Source: an uncultured Clostridia bacterium
GTDB taxonomy: Bacteria; Bacillota; Clostridia; Saccharofermentanales; Saccharofermentanaceae
Length of the DNA stretch: 9,601 nucleotides
Assembly: GCA_946545505.1 (NCBI GenBank)
Contig: CAMNNN010000041.1
Coordinates: 1 to 9,601 of the forward strand
Direction of reading: 5' to 3'
Position numbers and translations under genes: made by a program. The notes under the pieces are model-generated. The model worked only from the letters and a program-made list of their open reading frames with translations, was not told the DNA's origin and made no database searches. Positions 1 through 8,237 of the stretch are shown piece by piece; position 1 is the first letter of the stretch, and the number at the start of each line of letters is the position of its first letter.

Positions 1-1849
1 AAGATACTACACCTACGGTAGCCTGGCAGCGCAGGTAATCGGCTACGCCAGCAACGACGGTATAAGCCTTAACGGTGTCTATGGACTCGAGGCTTACTAC
101 AACAGCGTTCTTTCCGGTACTGACGGATACAGATATTCGGAAGTTGACCAGGGTACTGAGGGCGTTCTTCCGTATGCCGACGCTATCACGCAGCCTGCGG
201 TAAACGGCAATAACCTCGTTCTTAATATAGATATCAATATACAGAGAATAGCCGAAGAGGTTTGCAGAAGTGCATATATCCAGTATGCACCCAGAGACGG
301 AATCTGCGCCATCGTAATGGATCCGTACACAGGTGCGATCCTTGCGATGGTATCGCTTCCCGACTATGATCTGAATGAACCGTACGGAATCCCTTACGGT
401 ATGGATGCCATCGTATGGAATTCGATGGATGACGGCGCACAGGTCGAGTACCTGATGGGTAACGTCTGGCGTAACCGCTGTATCTCCGATACTTATGAGC
501 CTGGTTCCACATTCAAGGCTCTTACTACATGTATCGCATTCGAGGAGAACCTTACGAATGAGAATGAGGAGTTCTCAGATGCTCCTATCCAGGTGTCAGA
601 CATCGATACGATTTCCTGCTGGATGCAGAAGCAGAACGGCGGTAACCACGGCATGGAGTCATTAAGAGAAGGTTTCGAGAATTCATGTAATCCTATCTTC
701 GTTCAGCTCGCTCAGCGAATTGGTGTAAGCAGATATTACAGATATGTGCACATGTTCGGTTTCTATGAGACAACAGGTATCGATCTTCCTGCTGAAGGAA
801 CAGGTATCTTCCACACAGATCCTTCCGTAATCGATATGAGCTGTCTGTCATTCGGCGAGTCTGCGACGGTTACTCCTATTCAGCTTCTTAACTCTTACTG
901 CGCTATCGTCAACGGAGGCAACCTCATGGTTCCTCACGTCGTTCATTACATTACTGATGAGAACGGAAATACGGTTGATGAGATCGAGCCCGAGGTAATA
1001 AGAACTATCTTCTCCGAGAGCACATGTGAGAGAGTAAGACAGCTCATGATCGATGTAGTAGACGAAGGTACAGGTTCCGCCGGTCAGGTACCCGGATACT
1101 ACGTAGCCGGTAAGACATCGACATCTACAATCGAGAACGGTGAACTTGCAGGTGCACACGTTCTGTCATTCTCATGTTTCGCACCTTCCTACGATCCGCA
1201 GATAGCGGTACTCGTAGTGCTTAATAAGCCTGCTGAGAATTCGGTCGGATCTTCTGCGGCAGCTGCTACTGCAGCTCGTATCGTGGAAGGTACACTCCGT
1301 TATATGGGTGTTCCGAGAATCCTCACGGAAGAAGACTACGAACAGCTCACTACGAGATACTGGGTTCAGCCTGTTGTAGGTCTGTCTGCCACAGAGGCTG
1401 CATCGAGAATCGGTTATAACGGAATCTCCTGTGTATATGGTTCCACCAACATGACGGCAGAGACCATAGTCGGTTACACATATCCTTCCACTGATGCACA
1501 GCTTTACAGCAGCGGTATAGTAATGCTCTATCCCGAATCCGACAATGTGCAGATGCTCTCGAGTACAGTGCCCAATCTGTCAGGTAAGACAGCGATCGAG
1601 TGCATGGAAGCTCTGCGTGATGCCAACTTAAACTGCTTCATCGAAGGTGATGTAATGGGTATATGCACAGGCCAGAGCGATCTTCCGGGAAGCATTGTCT
1701 TCTCAGGCTCGATCGTAACGGTAACTCTCGAGAATACGGCGATAGCAGTTGACTCAGGTGAAGGTCAGGGCGAGGTCGACAGTGAGGACGGCGTAGTTTC
1801 TGAAGACGGCGCCGACACAGACACTGAAGAAGGAGGTGCAGTAGGCTGA
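1..1849 (+). CDS. ftsI: Class B penicillin-binding protein (FtsI/PBP2B type) with two PASTA domains, 5' partial
   Basis: Septal peptidoglycan D,D-transpeptidase, acting outside the membrane on lipid II-derived strands. The frame is open from the window edge (first whole codon at 2) to TGA at 1847-1849, giving 615 visible residues. The N-terminal cytoplasmic tail, membrane anchor and part of the pedestal domain lie upstream. The start shows the pedestal signature (RYYTYGSLAAQVIGY, then GLEAYYN). The transpeptidase domain begins near 212 and has the nucleophile motif STFK at 506-517 and SCN at 683-691. The third motif is KTS (1112-1120), where KTG is usual. Two PASTA-like repeats follow (about 1364-1540 and 1562-1732), then an acidic tail of about 38 residues rich in E, D and G. 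Two PASTA domains resemble Bacillus PBP2B more than SpoVD, which has one. Position next to murE fits either, so the division versus sporulation role is not settled. The class assignment is firm. Confidence 0.93.
   Translation, partial: RYYTYGSLAAQVIGYASNDGISLNGVYGLEAYYNSVLSGTDGYRYSEVDQGTEGVLPYADAITQPAVNGNNLVLNIDINIQRIAEEVCRSAYIQYAPRDGICAIVMDPYTGAILAMVSLPDYDLNEPYGIPYGMDAIVWNSMDDGAQVEYLMGNVWRNRCISDTYEPGSTFKALTTCIAFEENLTNENEEFSDAPIQVSDIDTISCWMQKQNGGNHGMESLREGFENSCNPIFVQLAQRIGVSRYYRYVHMFGFYETTGIDLPAEGTGIFHTDPSVIDMSCLSFGESATVTPIQLLNSYCAIVNGGNLMVPHVVHYITDENGNTVDEIEPEVIRTIFSESTCERVRQLMIDVVDEGTGSAGQVPGYYVAGKTSTSTIENGELAGAHVLSFSCFAPSYDPQIAVLVVLNKPAENSVGSSAAAATAARIVEGTLRYMGVPRILTEEDYEQLTTRYWVQPVVGLSATEAASRIGYNGISCVYGSTNMTAETIVGYTYPSTDAQLYSSGIVMLYPESDNVQMLSSTVPNLSGKTAIECMEALRDANLNCFIEGDVMGICTGQSDLPGSIVFSGSIVTVTLENTAIAVDSGEGQGEVDSEDGVVSEDGADTDTEEGGAVG
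1831..1836 (+). promoter_or_regulatory. Ribosome binding site of murE
   Basis: AGGAGG lies inside the end of the transpeptidase gene, 12 bases before the murE ATG at 1849. The spacing is slightly long. The site supports this start and coupled translation across the TGATG junction. Confidence 0.7.
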
Positions 1850-3348
1850 TGAATTTCGAAGGGTTCAGAGTAATTACAGGAAACAAAGATGCTGAAGTTA
1901 CTTCCGTAGAGTTCGACTCGAGAAAGATTAAAGAAGGAAGCCTTTTCGTGGCGGTAAAAGGATTTACTTCCGACGGCCATACTTTCATAAAGTCTGCGCT
2001 CGAGAAGGGCGCTTCCGTAATAGTAGCTGACGAGGACGACTGTCCTTATTCCGACGAAGAACTGAAGGCGCTTGGAGATGCGCATAACGCATGCATCCTT
2101 AAGGTGAAGGACACAAGACTTCAGTGCGCGCTCCTGAGCAGTGAATTCTTCGGCCACCCCGAGAAGAAACTTAACATGATCGGCATTACCGGCACCAAGG
2201 GCAAGACCACGATCGCTTTTATGATAAGAGATATACTCGAGACCGCAGGAAGAAAGAGCGGTCTTATCGGAACCGTCTATGACATCGTAGGCGGCGAGAA
2301 AATCCATGCGGCACACACGACGCCCGAGGCGCGCGACAATTACGAGCTGCTAAGCAGAATGGCCGATGCGGGAGAAGACTCCTGCGTGATGGAAGTAAGC
2401 AGCCAGGGCCTCAAGCTCGACCGTGTTTACGGTATCGAATACGGCATCGGATGCTTCACTAATTTCTATGAGGATCATATCGGCGGCAATGAGCATCCCG
2501 ATATGCAGGATTACCTTAACTGTAAGCTTAAGCTGTGGGAGCAGACCAAGACCGCAGTAATAAACATGGACACTCCCGTGAGCGGAGATTTCTATGTTAA
2601 GGCGCAGAAGTGCGGCTGTCAGATTATTACTTACGGACTCACCGATACATGTGACGTTCAGGCGTATGATCTTGAGAACGGTGTGAAGGACGGACGCGCG
2701 GGAACTTACTTCAGTTTGTTGAGCCCGTGGTATAACGGAAGATTATTTGTTGCTATACCGGGCGAGTTTAATGTGTATAATGCTCTGTGCGCTCTTACGG
2801 CGGCATTCCTGTCGGGAGTAGATGTGAAGGCGGTAGAGGAAAGTCTTGCCCGCATCGAAGTTCCGGGAAGACTGCAGCCTGTCAGAAACGACCTCGGAAT
2901 AACGATACTTGTCGACTACGCTCATAACGCCGCGAGTCTCGAGAATGTTCTCGACACTCTGAAGAAGGCTGCGGACGGCGATGTTATAACGGTATTCGGC
3001 TGTGGCGGCGACAGATCTCATACGAGAAGATTCGAGATGGGTGAAGTCGCAGGCAACAAGTCTGACTATACTATCGTCACTTCGGATAACCCCAGAACGG
3101 AAGACCCGGATGTGATCATAGGTCATATCGTGTCTGCGATAGAGAAGACTCCCGGCAGGTTCGAGACCGTGACCGACAGAGCAGAAGCGATACACAAGGC
3201 CATTAGTATCGCGAAGCCCGGCGACATCGTTCTTATCGCCGGCAAAGGACATGAGGATTATCAGATCTTCAAGGACCGTACAATACATTTTGATGATGCG
3301 GAGGTTGCAGCCGAGGCAGCCGCACGCATACGAGAGGAAAGAAAATGA
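1849..3348 (+). CDS. murE: UDP-N-acetylmuramoyl-tripeptide synthetase MurE, meso-diaminopimelate type
   Basis: Cytoplasmic ATP-dependent ligase adding the third stem-peptide residue to UDP-MurNAc-L-Ala-D-Glu. It has 499 residues, normal for the family. The N-terminal domain has the Mur signature FDSRKIKEGSLFVAVKG (about residues 23-39). The ATP loop GITGTKGKTT is at 112-121. The substrate region has HTTPEA. K226 in the YLNCKLKLW segment is the likely carbamylated lysine. VDYAHN is at 355-360 and GKGHED at 465-470. DNPR at 413-416, within DNPRTEDP, is the known marker of meso-diaminopimelate addition; lysine-adding enzymes have a different motif there. The ATG overlaps the upstream stop by one base (TGATG), so the two genes are coupled. 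Substrate choice is inferred from the motif only. Confidence 0.96.
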   Translation: MNFEGFRVITGNKDAEVTSVEFDSRKIKEGSLFVAVKGFTSDGHTFIKSALEKGASVIVADEDDCPYSDEELKALGDAHNACILKVKDTRLQCALLSSEFFGHPEKKLNMIGITGTKGKTTIAFMIRDILETAGRKSGLIGTVYDIVGGEKIHAAHTTPEARDNYELLSRMADAGEDSCVMEVSSQGLKLDRVYGIEYGIGCFTNFYEDHIGGNEHPDMQDYLNCKLKLWEQTKTAVINMDTPVSGDFYVKAQKCGCQIITYGLTDTCDVQAYDLENGVKDGRAGTYFSLLSPWYNGRLFVAIPGEFNVYNALCALTAAFLSGVDVKAVEESLARIEVPGRLQPVRNDLGITILVDYAHNAASLENVLDTLKKAADGDVITVFGCGGDRSHTRRFEMGEVAGNKSDYTIVTSDNPRTEDPDVIIGHIVSAIEKTPGRFETVTDRAEAIHKAISIAKPGDIVLIAGKGHEDYQIFKDRTIHFDDAEVAAEAAARIREERK

Positions 3349-4781
3349 GACGGATGCTCTCTTTCGACGAAGCGGTCGCCGCGGTTAACGGCACCGTTAT
3401 AAACCGCAGAGGTGCGACGGGCGGAACTGTGTTCGTGTCCGGCGTATCCAGCGACACGCGTACCATCGAGGAGGGCAACCTCTACGTAGCACTTAAGGGC
3501 GAGAAATTCGATGGCCACGACTATGTGCCGCAGGCTATACAGAAAGGTGCATGCGCGGTAATCGTCAACAGCCCTTCCAAGGTTCCGGAAGGCGGCATCG
3601 GTATTGTCGTTAAGGATACACTCGAAGCTCTCGGTGACCTCGCGGAGCACTACAGATTTAAGATCGGCGCGAAAGTAATTGCAGTCACGGGTTCGGTCGG
3701 CAAGACGACTACACGAGATATGATCACGGCAGCACTCGCACCTTCATTCAAGGTGTGGTCCACCAAGAAGAATCTCAATAATGATATCGGTCTTCCCCAG
3801 ACGATCCTCTCGGCTCCCGATGACACGAAGGTGCTCATCGTCGAGATGGGAATGAGAGGAAGAGGACAGATCGAATACCTTACCAATATCGCTCATCCCG
3901 ACATCGCGGTAATAACGAATGTCGGTTATTCGCACATCGGCATTCTGGGTTCCCGTGAGGAGATCAGAGCCGCGAAGTGTGAGATCATCGACGGTCTTAC
4001 GGAGAACGGTATTCTCATCGTAAACGGCGATGACGATTTCCTGTTTGATTATGTTAGAAATATCATCCCGCTTAACAACGGACTCGTAGCTGTCTCGGTA
4101 GGAGAGAAACTCAAGGGCAATGTCATGAACTGCCCTGCGACAGTACGCGCTTTCGATGTTAAGGAACATGACGGAATGGACTTCGAAGTCGACCTCTCGA
4201 TAGGCGAGATAAGACACAAGTTTAATCCCATGCACATCACTGTCGGCGGAGAACATAACGTGCGCAATGCATGTGTGGCTTTATCGTGCGCAGCTATCCT
4301 CGAGGCTGACATGGAGAAGGCAAGAGCGGCTCTTTCCGAGTACGCTCCTATGGACGGCAGAGGCAAGACATATCACGGCAAGGATTATACGATCATCAAC
4401 GATGCATATAATGCTTCACCTGAGTCGATGGCAGCTGCGTTCAAGAATCTCGATACCACAAACCCGGGTTCGCGTAAGATCGCGGTTCTCGGAGGTATGC
4501 TTGAGTTAGGTGACGATTCGGCTAAGCTTCATAAGATCACCGGCGAAGAGTGCGGTAAGTATAAGTTCGATAAGATAATAGTAACGGGCGACGACCGCGA
4601 TTCCTTTATCGCAGGACTCAAGGGTAAGAGAGCGGATGCATCCGTAATCTCATGTAAGGATACAGAGGAAGTAAGTAAAGTGATACGTGAAGTGATCAAG
4701 CCCGGCGACACCGTGCTGTTCAAGGCATCACACTCGTTCGGATTCGAAGCTCTGTCTAAGGAATATACCGGTAATGACTAA
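3345..4781 (+). CDS. murF: UDP-N-acetylmuramoyl-tripeptide--D-alanyl-D-alanine ligase MurF
   Basis: Cytoplasmic ATP-dependent ligase that adds D-Ala-D-Ala to the UDP-MurNAc tripeptide, the last cytoplasmic step before the lipid carrier. It has 478 residues, close to the usual length. The N-terminal domain has SSDTRTIEEGNLYVALKG, resembling the equivalent part of MurE next door. The ATP loop VTGSVGKTT is at 114-122, followed by NLNNDIGLPQTIL, typical of MurF. ITNVGYSHIGILGS and the nearby AAKCEI segment form the central ATP and metal site. DAYNASPESM at 353-362 is the MurF form of the C-terminal motif (often DAYNANP). The start ATG overlaps the murE TGA by four bases (ATGA), with AGAGGA at 3333-3338 six bases upstream. 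A second in-frame ATG at 3354 is less well placed. Confidence 0.96.
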   Translation: MRRMLSFDEAVAAVNGTVINRRGATGGTVFVSGVSSDTRTIEEGNLYVALKGEKFDGHDYVPQAIQKGACAVIVNSPSKVPEGGIGIVVKDTLEALGDLAEHYRFKIGAKVIAVTGSVGKTTTRDMITAALAPSFKVWSTKKNLNNDIGLPQTILSAPDDTKVLIVEMGMRGRGQIEYLTNIAHPDIAVITNVGYSHIGILGSREEIRAAKCEIIDGLTENGILIVNGDDDFLFDYVRNIIPLNNGLVAVSVGEKLKGNVMNCPATVRAFDVKEHDGMDFEVDLSIGEIRHKFNPMHITVGGEHNVRNACVALSCAAILEADMEKARAALSEYAPMDGRGKTYHGKDYTIINDAYNASPESMAAAFKNLDTTNPGSRKIAVLGGMLELGDDSAKLHKITGEECGKYKFDKIIVTGDDRDSFIAGLKGKRADASVISCKDTEEVSKVIREVIKPGDTVLFKASHSFGFEALSKEYTGND

Positions 4782-6009
4782 GATTAAGGCACAAAGACAG
4801 AGTAATATACCGCTTATCCTCATGATGTTCGCGATCGTCATGTTCGGCCTTGTCATCCTGTATTCGGTATCGGGCCCTGCAGGTTATGCGAAGTCGGTTC
4901 ACGATTCGGCATATTATCTCAAAAGACAGATTCTCTGGACAGTCGTCGGAATAGCTGTGGCTTTGTTCATATCATTCATGCCCGTAAACTTCTTTAAGCA
5001 TCCGGCGATATCGTTCACGGCCTACTTCGTCAGCCTCGGTCTCGCGATAGCGGTTAAGCTGTTCGGTAGTGAGATCAATGGTGCTAAGAGATGGATCCTT
5101 ATCGGTACATGGGAGTTCCAGCCTTCAGAGTTATGTAAGATCGGTCTGATCGTCGCACTCGCGGGTTACAGGGAATATATAGTCAAGATGAGAGCTCAGG
5201 GAAAACTGAAATCGAAGACCGGTAAAGCCCAGGCATGGAACCATGCTTTCTTCGACTTTATACTCCCGGTATCAGCATGCCTTCTCGTCGATGTATTCAT
5301 CCTGTTCGAGCCTCACTTCTCATGCTTCCTTATCATCGGCGTTGTCGTGTTCATGTGTACGTTGAACTCCGGTGCGGGTATCCGTGCGTGGATCCTCGGC
5401 GGTCTGTCGATACTTCTTGTAGGCGTGTTGTTCGCGAGTATCTACATCGCTGTTAATCCTAACTTCCGTAAGAACTTCGCTCACGTTTACCAGAGGCTTA
5501 ACATCTTCGCTGCCACGAGCGGTGATGAAGATGTCGAGGTAACGGAGGACGAGACCCGTCAGGTTACGAATGCCCACAACGCGCTCGGTTCAGGCGGAAT
5601 GTGGGGAAGAGGCCTCGGCTCATCCCGTGCTAAATATAATTACGTATCAGAGGCGCAGAACGACTACATCTTCTCCATCTATGTGGAGGAGACCGGTTTT
5701 ATCGGAGGCGCCGTGCTGATATTCCTATACATGATTATTTTCGCGATGTTCGTGCAGGTGATACTGAGGGCGAACAGCGTGTTCTCACGAATGCTCGCGA
5801 CAGGATGCACGACGCTTATAGTCATACAGGTCGTGCTTAACCTCGCCGTTGAGCTGCAGGTTATCCCTTCGACAGGCGTTACGCTGCCTTTCGTAAGTTA
5901 CGGCGGTACCGCGCAGCTGTTCCTTCTTATCGCATTCGGACTTATCCTGTGCGTATCAAGAAGCGGAACCTCGCCCAAGATCACGGAGAAGACGGAGGCA
6001 GCCGTATGA
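4774..6009 (+). CDS. ftsW: SEDS-family peptidoglycan glycosyltransferase FtsW (or SpoVE)
   Basis: Polytopic membrane protein that polymerises lipid II at the septum, working with a cognate class B PBP, here probably the one encoded at the left edge. It has 411 residues and about ten hydrophobic segments, the first near residues 11-32. Family motifs are NGAKRW (102-107), FQPSEL (115-120), ALGSGGMWGRGLG (270-282) and TLPFVSYGG (370-378). D297 in the SEAQNDYIF segment matches the catalytic aspartate of SEDS proteins. The extracellular loop before it has an acidic stretch around 250-260. The segment that is QPDLGTA in many homologues reads EPHFSC here (179-184). The start overlaps the murF stop by eight bases, with AAGGA at 4758-4762 upstream. 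In sporulating Firmicutes the SpoVE paralogue can occupy this position. The sequence does not separate the two, but the SEDS call is secure. Confidence 0.93.
   Translation: MTKIKAQRQSNIPLILMMFAIVMFGLVILYSVSGPAGYAKSVHDSAYYLKRQILWTVVGIAVALFISFMPVNFFKHPAISFTAYFVSLGLAIAVKLFGSEINGAKRWILIGTWEFQPSELCKIGLIVALAGYREYIVKMRAQGKLKSKTGKAQAWNHAFFDFILPVSACLLVDVFILFEPHFSCFLIIGVVVFMCTLNSGAGIRAWILGGLSILLVGVLFASIYIAVNPNFRKNFAHVYQRLNIFAATSGDEDVEVTEDETRQVTNAHNALGSGGMWGRGLGSSRAKYNYVSEAQNDYIFSIYVEETGFIGGAVLIFLYMIIFAMFVQVILRANSVFSRMLATGCTTLIVIQVVLNLAVELQVIPSTGVTLPFVSYGGTAQLFLLIAFGLILCVSRSGTSPKITEKTEAAV
5994..5998 (+). promoter_or_regulatory. Ribosome binding site deciding the murG start
   Basis: GGAGG seven bases before ATG 6006. 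It favours this ATG over the in-frame GTG at 5949, which would add 19 polar residues ahead of the MKRFIVTGGG start of the fold. Confidence 0.8.
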
Positions 6010-7106
6010 AGAGATTTATCGTAACGGGCGGAGGTACGTCAGGCCACATCAACCCTGCTATCAGTATCGCTGATGCTCTGGCTGCGCACTACGGTCCTCA
6101 GGGCGGCTGCGAGATTATCTTCACGGGAAGGAAAGAAGGTCTCGAAGGAGAACTCGTCCCGAAGGCCGGGTATGAGCTTCGTGATATCACGGCTAAGCCG
6201 TTCCCTATGAAGCCGTCTCCGAAGATGGTGAAGGCTCTCATCGCTAACATCAAGGGAAGAAAGCAGTGCAAGCAGATCATCAGGGACTTTAAGCCCGATG
6301 CAGTTATAGGCACCGGCGGCTATGTGTGCGCACCTTTGCTCGAGGCGGCATCATCACTTAAGGTGCCTGTCATCATACATGAAGCGAATGCGTTCCCGGG
6401 ACGCGCCAACCGCTGGCTCGGACGTAAGGCTGACCTGGTACTAACAGGCTTCCCCGACCTCGAAAAGGATTTTAGCAAGGCCGGCAGGGTGGTGTGTACC
6501 GGCAACCCGATAAGGTCAAGTGTGGCTGCGACTGACGCTGAGGCCTGCCGTGCGAAGTTCGGACTCGGTCCTGACGATAAGATGGTCTTCGCGATGGGAG
6601 GAAGCTTAGGCTCGAAGACTATAAATGATTTTGTGATCAAAGCTGCTTCCGAACCGAGATTCAAGGATGTAAGATTCGTCCTCGGAACAGGAAAACAGCA
6701 GTCGAGCAAGATCGCTTCGGATGTGGTTATTCCGCCTAATCTCGAGACGTATGAATATATAAGTAATCCTAATGAATATATGGCGGCGGCAGATGTGTCG
6801 CTTACAAGGTCAGGTGCGGTTACATGCGCAGAGACGGCTGCGATCGGTTCGTGCTCCGTACTTATACCGTATCCGTACGCGGCACACGACCACCAGACTT
6901 ATAACGCGTCGGCTTTCGCTGATATAGGAGGTTGCGTGCTGATGCCGGACAAGGATGTCGCGGAAGGCAAACTCGGTAATGTTCTCGAGGAACTGCTGAA
7001 TGACGGGCAGAGACGTAAGAGCATAAGAATGAATGCGAAGAAACTGGCGGTACCCGATTGTGACGAGAAGATAGTCAGAGCCATAGGAGAACTCATCGGT
7101 GAGTGA
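6006..7106 (+). CDS. murG: UDP-GlcNAc:undecaprenyl-PP-MurNAc-pentapeptide GlcNAc transferase MurG
   Basis: Membrane-associated glycosyltransferase (GT-B fold) converting lipid I to lipid II on the inner face of the membrane. It has 366 residues, typical for MurG. The first glycine-rich loop GGGTSGH is at 8-14. The N-terminal domain continues with GRKEGLEGELVPKAG (41-55), IGTGGY (101-106) and HEANAFPG (125-132). The linker holds GNPIR (176-180). The C-terminal UDP-GlcNAc domain has GGSLGSKTIN (198-207), SLTRSGAVTCAE (255-266) and IPYPYAAHDHQTYNA (287-301), with the conserved HQ at 296-297. The ATG overlaps the ftsW stop by four bases (ATGA). I placed the start here and not at upstream GTG 5949 because the Rossmann fold starts directly and a strong ribosome site is correctly spaced. 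Confidence 0.96.
   Translation: MKRFIVTGGGTSGHINPAISIADALAAHYGPQGGCEIIFTGRKEGLEGELVPKAGYELRDITAKPFPMKPSPKMVKALIANIKGRKQCKQIIRDFKPDAVIGTGGYVCAPLLEAASSLKVPVIIHEANAFPGRANRWLGRKADLVLTGFPDLEKDFSKAGRVVCTGNPIRSSVAATDAEACRAKFGLGPDDKMVFAMGGSLGSKTINDFVIKAASEPRFKDVRFVLGTGKQQSSKIASDVVIPPNLETYEYISNPNEYMAAADVSLTRSGAVTCAETAAIGSCSVLIPYPYAAHDHQTYNASAFADIGGCVLMPDKDVAEGKLGNVLEELLNDGQRRKSIRMNAKKLAVPDCDEKIVRAIGELIGE
7085..7090 (+). promoter_or_regulatory. Ribosome binding site supporting a GTG start for ftsQ
   Basis: AGGAGA eight bases before GTG 7099. The next in-frame ATG (7150) has no comparably placed site, so the GTG start is preferred. Confidence 0.7.
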
Positions 7107-8166
7107 CTACGAGAAGGAGAAGAAACCTCAAGCCGACATAGCCGACGAGATGGAGAAGGCTCTGGAGACACTCGAAGAGGCTGATAAGGAGAAGAAGGAA
7201 GAGACGCCGAAGGAAGACGGTGTTATTTTCGTCAAGGAAGAGAATAAGGAAGAAAACGAAGAGTCTGAGGATAAACCCGAGGAAGACGGCGAAGAGAAGG
7301 TCGAAGAGCAGAAGCCTGAGAAGAAATCTGAGCCGGGAAAGAAAGCCCCTGAGAAGAAGGCGAAGAAGGACGGCAAGGAGTATCTTCCTGATTTCCCTTA
7401 TGACTTCAAGACAGTATTGATCACATTGCTGATCGTCTCCGTACTTGTGTTCATCTGGTCGTTTATATTCAATCCTTCGATGAGGATCGATCATATCGAG
7501 ATCAACGGCAATTACGAATTCTCCGATGAGCAGATCATGGACGCTCTCGATATCCATATCGGTGATCATATATTCAAGCCTACATTAAGCAGAAGCATGA
7601 GGCTCGTAAGGAGCACCCCGTATATCATCGACATCGATGTTCATGTGGATTTCCCTTCGGGAGTGGTAATCAACGTTACCGAGAGACACAGACTGGCGTA
7701 TATCAGAGTGCCGGACGGTTATGCGGTAGTAGACAGTGAAGGCGTTATCCTTGACTTCCAAACATTTGACAATGCGGACGATGTTCATCCGGTCCTGTGC
7801 GGACTCGACCTGACCGGCGTGGTGATCGGTCAGAGAACTGATATCACGGAGTCCCTTAAGTTCAGGAAGATGATCCTGGTTCTCGGCGCCGTCCTCGATG
7901 CGGACAGGGGATCCATTCGAAATGACGGATACAGCTTCTACGACAGCGTTCAGGAGATACGCGTGCTCTCGTCAGGACTTATCTTCCTTACCATAGAGCT
8001 TCCCGACGGCACGGTGCTTCAGGTCAAGCTTGCCGGAGTAGAGAATATCGATGACAACATGCAGTGGCTGCTGTACGCGATAAGAGCCGATGCTTTCGAG
8101 GGTTTGCCTGCAGGATCGCTCGATATGACGGATGACGAGAAGATATATCGCGCATATGATACTTAA
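7099..8166 (+). CDS. ftsQ: Cell division protein FtsQ/DivIB with long charged cytoplasmic tail
   Basis: Single-pass membrane protein of the divisome. In characterised bacteria FtsQ/DivIB binds FtsL and FtsB/DivIC and helps control the FtsW-PBP synthase. It has 355 residues. Residues 1-100 are a low-complexity cytoplasmic region rich in E and K, becoming more basic near the membrane. One transmembrane helix spans about 105-124 (TVLITLLIVSVLVFIW and on). A POTRA-like domain starts at RIDHIEINGN (129-138), with the typical pattern of a strand, GN, then SDEQIMDALDIHIGDHIF. The beta domain follows (about 198-300), including LAYIRVPDGYAVVDSEGVIL. Translation probably starts at GTG 7099, overlapping the murG stop by eight bases. 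The fold and context are clear, although FtsQ sequences diverge strongly and the tail is not conserved in detail. It is the last gene of the overlapping set. Confidence 0.9.
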   Translation: MSDYEKEKKPQADIADEMEKALETLEEADKEKKEETPKEDGVIFVKEENKEENEESEDKPEEDGEEKVEEQKPEKKSEPGKKAPEKKAKKDGKEYLPDFPYDFKTVLITLLIVSVLVFIWSFIFNPSMRIDHIEINGNYEFSDEQIMDALDIHIGDHIFKPTLSRSMRLVRSTPYIIDIDVHVDFPSGVVINVTERHRLAYIRVPDGYAVVDSEGVILDFQTFDNADDVHPVLCGLDLTGVVIGQRTDITESLKFRKMILVLGAVLDADRGSIRNDGYSFYDSVQEIRVLSSGLIFLTIELPDGTVLQVKLAGVENIDDNMQWLLYAIRADAFEGLPAGSLDMTDDEKIYRAYDT

Positions 8167-8203
8167 TTTTAATAATAGGCTGATTGCAATAATAAGGAAA
8201 AAA

Positions 8204-8217
8204 GTTTAACATTAAAC
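8204..8217. repeat. Short inverted repeat, possible operator
   Basis: GTTTAACATTAAAC has perfect six-base arms around a two-base centre, upstream of the candidate ftsZ promoter. Part of it recurs imperfectly as a direct repeat: AGTTTAACATT at 8203-8213 and AGTTTAAAATT at 8257-8267, differing at one base. In such AT-rich DNA this may be chance. No regulator is identified. Confidence 0.25.
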
Positions 8218-8237
8218 GGTGAAACTGAAATATTCTA

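Noticed and set aside
1765..2316. Minus-strand open frame of 183 codons across the PBP-murE junction
   Set aside because: It spans two clearly coding genes on the other strand and shows no family features; a shadow frame.
5949..6005. Upstream GTG start for murG, adding 19 residues
   Set aside because: The extension is polar and lies within ftsW, and the GGAGG site is placed for ATG 6006, where the MurG fold begins.
7093..7569. Minus-strand frame encoding a leucine/arginine-rich, membrane-like peptide opposite the ftsQ tail
   Set aside because: The hydrophobic look is the reverse complement of the GAG/GAA/AAG-rich charged tail of ftsQ, so it is a composition artefact.
8204..8217. Palindrome as an intrinsic terminator for the ftsQ operon
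   Set aside because: The arms are six bases of mostly A/T with a two-base loop and no following T run, so the hairpin would be too weak.
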